Of a stretch of 64,000 nucleotides of DNA, positions 53,468 to 61,321 are shown piece by piece. Position 1 is the first letter of the stretch. Every line of letters begins with the position of its first letter. Position numbers and translations under genes: made by a program. The stretch spans positions 16,496 through 80,495 of the forward strand of contig JAQXHN010000028.1 in the NCBI GenBank assembly GCA_029007295.1, in the 5' to 3' direction. Under the pieces are notes generated by a model, which was not told the origin of the DNA, ran no database searches, and saw nothing but the letters and a program-made list of their open reading frames with translations. This stretch comes from Clostridia bacterium (GTDB lineage Bacteria; Bacillota; Clostridia; Oscillospirales; CAG-272).

Positions 53468-55830
53468 GCTGTTCTCCTGAAGATTTTATTAAAGGCCTTA
53501 ACCGTCTTGTCAAGCAACCACCGGCATGAGAAAATTATCGGTACCGCAAGCATCAAAAATACCGCAAGGACGAGTGATGAGCCTAAGGAGAGCGGAACGA
53601 TTTTGAATAAACGGGGAAAAGTAATAACGGCAAAAACAAAAATGACAGGCATCGCAATCATTATCGCTGTGCGAAGCTTATTGAACGGCTTGCAAACAAA
53701 ATACAGATTAAGCATTCCCACAAAGCCTATCAGAATTTCGCAAACCGTAGATATTTCGTCATCCGGTATATTGAATGCAATCTGGAAAAGGACTGTTCCC
53801 ACCAATACAAACAATATGCAAAGCGCCGCAGGCAAAGCCCTGTACATAGCGTTTTGTAAAAATTTACCCTGAATAATTGATTTGTTGGGTTCAAGCGCCA
53901 AAAAGAAGGACGGAATGCCTATGGTTGTCATGTTGACAATAGTGAGATTTGCAGGCGTTATGGGATAGGTGAATACCGCAAATATGGAAATTACGGCAAA
54001 TAAAATGGAAAATATGTTTTTCACAAGATAAAGGGACGCCGACCGTTCGATATTATTGATAACCCTTCTTCCCTCGTCAACAACAAAGGGAAGAGAGGAA
54101 AAATCGGAATTCAGCAGAACAAGATTTGATACCTGAGCTGCGGCGTCGGAGCCGGACGCCATGGCGATAGAGCAGTCCGCTTCCTTTAATGCGAGAATAT
54201 CGTTTACGCCGTCTCCCGTCATTGCCACCGTTTTTCCCGCCGCTTTTAACGCACGGACTAATATTCTCTTTCTGTCGGGAGTAACTCTGCCGAATACCGT
54301 ATATTCGGTTGCGGCCGAACGAACGGAGTTGTCATCCGGCAGGGAGGAAAGGTCGACGGCGTTTTCTGCGCCCGGAATTCCGGCTTGTTTTGCCGCGGCG
54401 CATACGGTCGAGGGCGCATCGCCGGAAATTACCTTTATGTTTACCCCTTGCTTTGTAAAGTAATTAAACGTTTCCTTTGCATTTTCTCTTACGGCATTGA
54501 GAAGTGTAACCGCACACAGAACTTCAACAGAGGAAGGGTTTAATTTATCGGGAGCGACCGACGACAGAGTTTTTGCGAACAGCAAGACACGGGAACCGTC
54601 GTCGGCAAGGGGGGTGATATCCTCCTCATATTCGCAAAATCTGTTCTTCAGAATAAACTCGGGGGCTCCGATAATGTATGAAGTACCGTTTTTGAAGGTT
54701 GCGGCGCTGTATTTGTATTTTGAGGAGAACGGTACCGTTGACAGTGCGCTTTGCACGTTTTCTTTACCGAAATAATCGCTTAGCGCTTTCATTGTGTCAT
54801 TATCGGCGTTTAGATTTCCCACAAGCTCGCCTATCTTGTCCGATAATTCCTCTTCGGACATACCGCAAAGGGGGTGAATACCCGTAACCTTCATTTCCGG
54901 TTCGGTAATTGTACCTGTTTTGTCAACGCAAAGCGTGTCCACCCTTGCAAGCGTTTCAATGCAGGACAGCTCGTGAACAAGAGTTTTCTTTTTTGCCAAA
55001 CGCATAACGCCGACTGCAAGAGCAACGCTGGTTAAAAGATAAAGCCCCTCGGGAATCATTCCTACAAGTGCGCCGGCAGTGGTGGAAACAGCGGTTTTAA
55101 GCGTTTCTCCGTTCCGGAGGTTTCCCATAACCATAAAGAATCCTATAGGGATGATAATGATACCGATTACAAGAACAAGTCTTGAAAGGGAGCGCATCAT
55201 TGCGCCCTTGGTATTGCCCTTCATTTTCTTTGCGTCCTGCGATAGCTTTGATACGTAAGAATCGTCGCCGACAGCGGTTAATTCGGCATAGCATGAGCCG
55301 GATACGACAAAGCTGCCGGACAGCAGGGTTGAGGATCTCGACTTGGTTATTTCATCGGATTCGCCTGTAATCAGCGACTCGTTTACGGAAATTTCACCGC
55401 TGAGCACCTTGGCGTCGGCGCAAATCTGATCACCTGCGCCGAGTATTACAGTATCTCCGAGCACAAGCTCGCTGACGGGGATATTTTTCTGAACGCCGGA
55501 GCGGATAACCTTAGCCGTAGGAGAATTCAAAAGGGAAAGCTTGTCCAGCGTTCTTTTCGAGCGAAGCTCCTGTATTATACCGATAACGGAGTTGACAATG
55601 ATAACTAAAATAAACGTCAATTCCAGCAACGAGCTGCCGACTGCGATCAGCGCAACCGCAATAATTGCAAAAATCAGATTAAAATATGTGAAAACATTTG
55701 TCAGAATAATCTGCTTCACCGATTTCGAAGGAGAAGACGATGAAATATTGACATCGCCATTTGCAATTCTGTTTTCCGCTTCGGCTTCGGTTAAGCCTTT
55801 GTATTTCGAAGTGTCGGGTAATTTTGTCAT
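53464..55830 (-). CDS. Cation-translocating P-type ATPase, CtpE-like
   Basis: This is a functional-looking P-type pump of 788 residues. Motifs are complete: TGES (155-158), PEGLYLLT in M4 (260-263 PEGL), the phosphorylation site CVDKTGTITE (D303), and AMTGDGVNDILALKEADCSIAM. The M4 motif PEGLYLLTS and the following VHELSCIETLARVD resemble mycobacterial CtpE, a calcium-importing P-type ATPase. The ion is inferred, not shown. There is no heavy-metal-binding domain. It is the internal comparison for the degenerate homologue at 14462. AAGGA precedes the start. Confidence 0.92.
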   Translation of the reverse strand: MTKLPDTSKYKGLTEAEAENRIANGDVNISSSSPSKSVKQIILTNVFTYFNLIFAIIAVALIAVGSSLLELTFILVIIVNSVIGIIQELRSKRTLDKLSLLNSPTAKVIRSGVQKNIPVSELVLGDTVILGAGDQICADAKVLSGEISVNESLITGESDEITKSRSSTLLSGSFVVSGSCYAELTAVGDDSYVSKLSQDAKKMKGNTKGAMMRSLSRLVLVIGIIIIPIGFFMVMGNLRNGETLKTAVSTTAGALVGMIPEGLYLLTSVALAVGVMRLAKKKTLVHELSCIETLARVDTLCVDKTGTITEPEMKVTGIHPLCGMSEEELSDKIGELVGNLNADNDTMKALSDYFGKENVQSALSTVPFSSKYKYSAATFKNGTSYIIGAPEFILKNRFCEYEEDITPLADDGSRVLLFAKTLSSVAPDKLNPSSVEVLCAVTLLNAVRENAKETFNYFTKQGVNIKVISGDAPSTVCAAAKQAGIPGAENAVDLSSLPDDNSVRSAATEYTVFGRVTPDRKRILVRALKAAGKTVAMTGDGVNDILALKEADCSIAMASGSDAAAQVSNLVLLNSDFSSLPFVVDEGRRVINNIERSASLYLVKNIFSILFAVISIFAVFTYPITPANLTIVNMTTIGIPSFFLALEPNKSIIQGKFLQNAMYRALPAALCILFVLVGTVLFQIAFNIPDDEISTVCEILIGFVGMLNLYFVCKPFNKLRTAIMIAMPVIFVFAVITFPRLFKIVPLSLGSSLVLAVFLMLAVPIIFSCRWLLDKTVKAFNKIFRRTA

Positions 55831-55851
55831 ATTAAATTCCTTTTTATGATT

Positions 55852-56940
55852 TCAATAATTTTTATTCTGCTTAATACTTACGATATCTATTTCCTTTAAC
55901 AGCTTTTCGTTAAGCGTAACATCGCTTTCAACGATTTTATCAATATCTGAAAAATATTTATCTGTTGTGCAGTTTGAGTAAATATCCGTCAGGGTGTAGT
56001 TCGAAGACAGTTCGGTATACAAAGGCGTCTTCAAGCAAACCATAATATATACGGTTCCGTCTTTTTCGGCTCTTGCATACTCGCCCTCGCTCAGCTTCAT
56101 AGCGCATGTCACTATGTCCTTGCCGTAGCTGTTTACATCGGATTTGCAAATAAGCATTCCTTTCTCAAACGACGAATAGTCTTCGTCGGAAAATTCCTTT
56201 ACCTCGTCGTAGGTCGCCCCGTTTTCGAGAGAGGAAATGACGTTTTTCTCAATCGCTTTCTTTACATCGACTTCCTTTTCGGAAAGCTCTTTCATTGCAA
56301 TGTCGCCGTTTTCGTCGTAAGTGTAATCGCCGTTTTTATCGAGAACGGGAGCTTTTTTTGTATATATTGTAACAAATCCGATTGCACGGTAGTTTTCTTT
56401 CAGATAATCGTTCAAATCACTGACATCGGGAGCCTTTTCGCCTTCGTTTTCATACATGTACGAGTAGTAGGCCTCGCTTTTTGTTTGCAATACCTTAATT
56501 TTTCGAAGGGTGTCGCGGTCAATAGAATATTGTGACAGCGCTTCGTTTAATTCCTGTTCGCTGTGAGTTTTAAGCAAATCGCCTATCTCGTTATCTATTT
56601 CTTCGTTTGCCTTATCCGAAAGCGTCAGACCTTTATCGTCAAAGAGCTTTGCCGAAACAAGCGTACGGGATATGTTGTCGAGAATGTAATCCTCGATATA
56701 GCTTTGATAGGTTACCGTTCCGTTTTCGGTCTCGACCTCGGTTTTCCAAAAATCCTGTGTGTCGAAGCCCTTGTTGTAGGTTTCAAGAAACGACGCCTTG
56801 TAGGTTGCTGTAAGATAAGTGTACATTCCCTTATCTATTTTGAGCTTTCCGACAGACAGCACGGCACCGTCCTTTTCGGAGCATGAAACCGCAAACAAAA
56901 GCAAGGCAAGTATAATTAAAACAGAAAAAAGTCTTTTCAT
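55852..56940 (-). CDS. Foldase-type lipoprotein (SurA/PrsA-like N-terminal region)
   Basis: The 362-residue lipoprotein has a signal and lipobox FAVSC (C20). A SurA/PrsA-type helical chaperone domain (about 25-180, including MYTYLTATYKASFLETYNKGFD) follows. The C-terminal half (about 185-350) shows a weak parvulin-like order (VTIYTKKAPVL, GATYDEVKEFSDED, MKLSEGEYARAEKDGTVYIMV) but lacks an obvious catalytic core. It probably assists folding of exported proteins at the outer membrane face. Its place directly behind pth-mfd matches the Firmicutes pth-mfd-prsA order. The TTATG start after mfd has 9-nt spacing. Confidence 0.8.
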   Translation of the reverse strand: MKRLFSVLIILALLLFAVSCSEKDGAVLSVGKLKIDKGMYTYLTATYKASFLETYNKGFDTQDFWKTEVETENGTVTYQSYIEDYILDNISRTLVSAKLFDDKGLTLSDKANEEIDNEIGDLLKTHSEQELNEALSQYSIDRDTLRKIKVLQTKSEAYYSYMYENEGEKAPDVSDLNDYLKENYRAIGFVTIYTKKAPVLDKNGDYTYDENGDIAMKELSEKEVDVKKAIEKNVISSLENGATYDEVKEFSDEDYSSFEKGMLICKSDVNSYGKDIVTCAMKLSEGEYARAEKDGTVYIMVCLKTPLYTELSSNYTLTDIYSNCTTDKYFSDIDKIVESDVTLNEKLLKEIDIVSIKQNKNY

Positions 56941-56949
56941 AAATAACCC

Positions 56950-59900
56950 TTATGCGTTTATCATATTCAAATAATCAATAAGCAATTCACAGCCTTCTTC
57001 GGGCAGATACTTGGGATTTGCAAGGCGAAGCGTAACATACGGCGGCGATGAAACATTGATTAACAGCTTTCCTCTCTTTTTGCCTGCCAAAGCGCTCCAA
57101 ATTTCGTATTCGAGCTTGACAGGATAGAAGGTGAGTGTTTTTTCCCTGTGTACTATTTTCTTTATTCCCGCCTTTGAGCCGAGCGAACGCAAAAGCGAAA
57201 CCGACAGTAAAGAATTCGCACTCGCCGGCAGCTCTCCGTATCTGTCGCGAAGCTCGTTTGCAACGTCGTCTCTGTCTCGGTCGTTTTCAATTGCTGCAAT
57301 TCTTCGGTATGCGTCAATTCTGCCCGCCGAGCTCTCAATGTAATTCTCCGGAAGATAAGCGTTGAAGTGAATGTCCATATTGCATTCGGGCTTTTCGGGA
57401 GGAGCCTTTTCGCCCTTTTGCTCTTTAATTGCATTTTCCAGTATTTTCATGTATAAATCGTAGCCGACGCTTTCAATGTTTCCGTGCTGCTGAGAGCCGA
57501 GAAGATTACCGGCTCCTCTGATTTCAAGGTCGCGCATTGCTATTCTGAAGCCCGAACCGAATTCGGTATAGTCGCGAATAGCGCTCAGTCGCTTTTCGGA
57601 TATCTCGGTCAGTACCTTGCCTTTTTTGTACGTGAAATATGCATAGGCTCTTCTTGAGCTTCTGCCTATCCTTCCTCTGATTTGGTGTAGCTGAGACAGC
57701 CCCATTTTGTCGGCGTTCTCTATTATCAGTGTGTTTGCGTTCGGAATATCTATTCCTGTTTCTATTATGGTGGTGGAAATCAGAATATCTATATCGCCCG
57801 TTACAACATCTCGCCAGATGTCGGACAATTCCTCCTTGTCCATCTGACCGTGGGCAACGGCGATTTTCGCATCCGGTGCAAAGGAGGCGACCCTGTCTGC
57901 TACCGAATTTATATTGTCTACTCTGTTGTACAGGTAAAAAACCTGACCTCCTCGGCGTAATTCGGAATTTACAGCCTCCTTGATTATCCTTTCGTCGTAT
58001 TCCAAAACGTAGGTCTGTACGGGAAGCCTCTCTCCCGGAGCCTCCTCCAAAACCGACATATCTCGGATACCGCTCATTGCCATATTAAGCGTTCTCGGAA
58101 TCGGCGTAGCCGTCAGGGTAAGAACGTCGGCGTTTGTTGCGAGCTGCTTCAATTTTTCCTTTTGTGCAACGCCGAAGCGCTGTTCCTCGTCTACAATTAC
58201 CAGGCCCAAACGGCGAAACTCAATATCCTTTGACAGTATTTTATGTGTGCCGATTACTATGTCAATGTCTCCTCTTTTAAGTCCCGACACTGCTTCTCTT
58301 GTCATTTTGGCGTTGCAAAATCTGGACAGCATTGCAATTTTAACAGGGAAGCCCCTCATTCTTGCTGTAAATGTACGGAAATGCTGCATTGCGAGAATTG
58401 TGGTAGGCACCAAAACCGCTACCTGTCTTGAGGAGCATACCGCCTTGAAGGCGGCTCGCAGCGCAACCTCCGTTTTTCCGAAGCCCACATCGCCGCAAAG
58501 GAGTCTGTCCATGGGCACGGGTCTTTCCATATCGCTCTTTATTTCGGAAATAGCCTGTAGCTGTCCGTCGGTTTCCTCGTATTCGAATTCGCTCTCGAAA
58601 GCCTGCTGCATTTCATCGTCTTTTTCGAACGCTATGCCGGGCTTTGCCATTCTTTCGGCATACAGCTTTATTAAATCCTTTGCCATATCGGTTGCGGCTT
58701 TTTTTGCCTTTGCCTTTGCCTTAATCCATTCGCTGCCGCCCATTTTTGAAAGCTTAACGAGACCCGAATCTGTGTCTGCGCCGATATATTTCGTAATTGA
58801 ATCCAGCTGGTCGCAGGGAAGATACAGCACGTCCTTGCCGGCGTATTTTATCTTTACGAAATCCCGTCTTGCACCCTCTAAGGTAAGCGCTTGTATTCCG
58901 AGGTACTGACCGATTCCGTGATTTTCGTGAACAACCAAATCCCCTTCCGAAAGATCGGTAAACGAAGCGATTCTCTCGCCGGGCGATACCTTATGACGGC
59001 GACGTTTTGCCTTTCTTACGGAGCCCGAGGACGCAGAGCCGATGGTGTACGCCGATAAAACCGCAGCATGAGCTACGGGCAATTCAAATCCGGGGAAATT
59101 TATACCTGACAAAATAAGCGGATGACCGTAAACGGGCTCCCCACTGCGGATTGCCGATATTCCGCGCTCGTCAAGATAAGCTGAAATCTGCTTTGCCGCC
59201 ATTTCGTTTTCGCAGAGAATAACGGTATCGTAGCCTGCTCTTAAATATGTCGCCACGTCCTCAAACAAAAGCTCGGGCTTATCCGAGTATGAGGGAGTTT
59301 GCTTGGATATGAAATTGTAAAGACCCGACGCTTTTCTCGGCGAGGAGCTTGTCAAAAACGTATCGCAAATGATTCCCGGGCGCTTTGACATAAAATAATC
59401 CAGGTAATCGCATCTTAATCCGTAGTCGCAAAAGTCAGGATCGACTCCCTGAGTTAAAAGCTCCTTTATATCCTCGTCCATTCGCCATTCGTAGCCTTTA
59501 ATTCTCTCGCTCTGGGCGTTCTGCTCATAAATAATGTAAAGCGAATTTTCGGTGAAATAATCGAGCAAGCAGCACCGTTCGGGATAAATAAAGCTTATAT
59601 ACTTATCGACAGAGCGCAGAAATCTTCCGGATTGCAGTTCTTCAATCTCGGAGCGCATTGTCTGAATATTTTGAGGATTTTTGCTCTTTGAAATCCTGTT
59701 TAAGATATGCTCTGTCAAGTCTGACCTTTTTTCGTCGGTTATCAAAACCTCGAGAGCGGGGATTAACGTAACGCTGTCAAGAGATTCAAAACGCCGCTGA
59801 GTCATTATGTCAAAGCTCGAAATACTGTCAAGCTCGTCGCCGAAAAACTCCATTCTCACGGGGTACTGCTCGGAAGCGGGGTAAATATCGAGAATACCGC

Positions 59901-60444
59901 CGCGCAAACTGAACTGACCCGGGGCGTCAATCTGCTCCGTTCTGGCATATCCGTTTGACGAAAGAAATTTTGACAGGGAGTCGGTAGAGTATTCCTCTCC
60001 CGGTGTGAATTTCATAAAATTACGCTTTAATACCTCCGGCGGGCAGGTATATTGAAGGGCGGCGTCCGCCGTTGTGACGATTAAGCCCTTGTATTCGCCG
60101 GATAACTGACAAAGTACGGATAATCTGTCATATTCGAATTCGTGCGACGACGTCATCTGATGGAACATAAAGTCCCTTCTCGGATAAAACATTGCGTCGA
60201 TACCCAAATTAAAAGCAGTATCGCAAATTCTGTTGGCGGTTTTCTCGTCTTGAGCTATCAGCAAGGTAGGACAGGAGCCGGATTTTGACAATTCAAATGT
60301 AAGCGCCGACCTTGCGCCGTCGCAAAGCCCCGTTACAATAACGGGATATTTGTCCTTATCCGGACCCTTTCCGGCTTCTTCCAAAAGCGCCGAAATTATT
60401 CTTTTATATTCGGTTTCCTTTTTTATAAGTTCGGAAATATTCAT
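56950..60444 (-). CDS. mfd: Transcription-repair coupling factor Mfd
   Basis: Mfd removes stalled RNA polymerase and recruits UvrA at lesions. The 1164-residue protein has an N-terminal UvrB-like region (about 1-340) and an RNA-polymerase-interacting CarD-type domain (LVVHENHGIGQYLGI, about 490-560). The RecG-like translocase carries Walker A LLCGDVGFGKTEVALRAAF and the DEEQ motif VIVDEEQRFG. Helicase motifs IV-VI (STTIIETGIDIPNANTLI, QIRGRIGRSSRRAYAYF) and a TRCF C-terminal domain follow. The start codon is 1 nt beyond the pth stop, so the two are coupled. Confidence 0.97.
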   Translation of the reverse strand: MNISELIKKETEYKRIISALLEEAGKGPDKDKYPVIVTGLCDGARSALTFELSKSGSCPTLLIAQDEKTANRICDTAFNLGIDAMFYPRRDFMFHQMTSSHEFEYDRLSVLCQLSGEYKGLIVTTADAALQYTCPPEVLKRNFMKFTPGEEYSTDSLSKFLSSNGYARTEQIDAPGQFSLRGGILDIYPASEQYPVRMEFFGDELDSISSFDIMTQRRFESLDSVTLIPALEVLITDEKRSDLTEHILNRISKSKNPQNIQTMRSEIEELQSGRFLRSVDKYISFIYPERCCLLDYFTENSLYIIYEQNAQSERIKGYEWRMDEDIKELLTQGVDPDFCDYGLRCDYLDYFMSKRPGIICDTFLTSSSPRKASGLYNFISKQTPSYSDKPELLFEDVATYLRAGYDTVILCENEMAAKQISAYLDERGISAIRSGEPVYGHPLILSGINFPGFELPVAHAAVLSAYTIGSASSGSVRKAKRRRHKVSPGERIASFTDLSEGDLVVHENHGIGQYLGIQALTLEGARRDFVKIKYAGKDVLYLPCDQLDSITKYIGADTDSGLVKLSKMGGSEWIKAKAKAKKAATDMAKDLIKLYAERMAKPGIAFEKDDEMQQAFESEFEYEETDGQLQAISEIKSDMERPVPMDRLLCGDVGFGKTEVALRAAFKAVCSSRQVAVLVPTTILAMQHFRTFTARMRGFPVKIAMLSRFCNAKMTREAVSGLKRGDIDIVIGTHKILSKDIEFRRLGLVIVDEEQRFGVAQKEKLKQLATNADVLTLTATPIPRTLNMAMSGIRDMSVLEEAPGERLPVQTYVLEYDERIIKEAVNSELRRGGQVFYLYNRVDNINSVADRVASFAPDAKIAVAHGQMDKEELSDIWRDVVTGDIDILISTTIIETGIDIPNANTLIIENADKMGLSQLHQIRGRIGRSSRRAYAYFTYKKGKVLTEISEKRLSAIRDYTEFGSGFRIAMRDLEIRGAGNLLGSQQHGNIESVGYDLYMKILENAIKEQKGEKAPPEKPECNMDIHFNAYLPENYIESSAGRIDAYRRIAAIENDRDRDDVANELRDRYGELPASANSLLSVSLLRSLGSKAGIKKIVHREKTLTFYPVKLEYEIWSALAGKKRGKLLINVSSPPYVTLRLANPKYLPEEGCELLIDYLNMINA

Positions 60445-60445
60445 G

Positions 60446-61066
60446 TTAGTTAAACTTACTCATTGCTTTCTGTGTTTCGCCTTTAAGAAGTAATATTACC
60501 GCTTCGTATGTGTTTTCTATCACGCTGTAGAAGCTCTCCCGGTCGTTTTTGGGTATCTTGCCGAGCACCCAATCAACCATATCAGTTCCGTCGGGCTTTG
60601 CGCCCACGCCGAGACGGATTCTCGGAAAATTCTCGCTTTTGAGCATTTCGATTATGTTCCCGAGTCCCTTTTGACCCCCCGACGAGCCCTTTGTTCTTAT
60701 TCTCATTTTACCGACGTCGAGGTTTACGTCGTCGCTTATCACAATGATGTTTTCCGTAGGAATTTTATAATAGCGAGCCGCTTCCGATACCGACTCTCCC
60801 GATAAATTCATATACGTTTGCGGTAACATAAACAGCGTATGAACCCCGTCAATAAAAGCATCCCGTGTCAACGCCTTAAAGCGAAGCTTGTTAATTGTAA
60901 ATTTTTCTTCTTGAGAAATATACGAAAGCGCCATAAACCCGGCGTTATGCCGAGTCATTGCGAATTTTTCGCCCGGGTTTCCGAGCCCGACTACCAAATG
61001 TGTTATCGGTTCGGTCCTATCCCCGTTCTTTGCTATTTTCTTGAAAATGTCAAAAATATCCGCCAT
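60446..61066 (-). CDS. pth: Peptidyl-tRNA hydrolase
   Basis: Pth releases peptides from dropped-off peptidyl-tRNA. The 206-residue protein has an N-terminal extension of about 20 residues, then HLVVGLGNPGEKFAMTRHNAGFMAL (catalytic His). FMLPQTYMNLSGESV carries the conserved Asn, VISDDVNLDVGKMRIRTKGSSGGQKGLGN the catalytic Asp, and IRLGVGAKPDGTDMVDWVL ends the core. AAAGGTGAATTT precedes the ATG. It leads the pth-mfd-foldase run and has a strong promoter and a palindrome in the predicted leader. Confidence 0.96.
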   Translation of the reverse strand: MADIFDIFKKIAKNGDRTEPITHLVVGLGNPGEKFAMTRHNAGFMALSYISQEEKFTINKLRFKALTRDAFIDGVHTLFMLPQTYMNLSGESVSEAARYYKIPTENIIVISDDVNLDVGKMRIRTKGSSGGQKGLGNIIEMLKSENFPRIRLGVGAKPDGTDMVDWVLGKIPKNDRESFYSVIENTYEAVILLLKGETQKAMSKFN

Positions 61067-61101
61067 AAATTCACCTTTTCCGAATTTTAACGCAAAAACG
61101 G

Positions 61102-61123
61102 TGCGATAGAATATTCCATCGCA
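61102..61123 (-). repeat. 22-nt palindrome in the pth leader
   Basis: TGCGATAGAAT / ATTCCATCGCA is a palindrome with 11-bp arms and one mismatch. It starts about 14 nt after the pth -10 box and ends 36 nt before the ATG. It could be a DNA operator or an RNA hairpin in the 5' UTR. Confidence 0.6.
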
Positions 61124-61136
61124 TAATACAGATGAT

Positions 61137-61165
61137 ATTATATACTATATTTATTAACTATTCAA
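61137..61165 (-). promoter_or_regulatory. Promoter of the pth-mfd run
   Basis: On the minus strand TTGAAT (61160-61165), a 17-bp spacer and TATAAT (61137-61142) lie 71 nt before the pth ATG. The match is strong. Confidence 0.82.
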
Positions 61166-61238
61166 GACTATTTGCTCAAAATAGGGCTTCTATTAAAACA
61201 AATATGGTTAAAAAATTGTAAATTTTACCCTTTTTCTA

Positions 61239-61267
61239 TGGAAAGAAAAAATGAATAGTGGTATAAT
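61239..61267 (+). promoter_or_regulatory. Probable ppdK promoter
   Basis: TATAAT (61262-61267) is a good -10, 54 nt before the ATG. The -35 at 17-bp spacing (TGGAAA, 61239-61244) is weak. The divergent region to pth is about 255 bp and strongly AT-rich. Confidence 0.45.
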
Positions 61268-61321
61268 CGTTTAGTATCACAAATTATTTATGAAAGATAA
61301 AATATTCGGAGGTATAATTAA

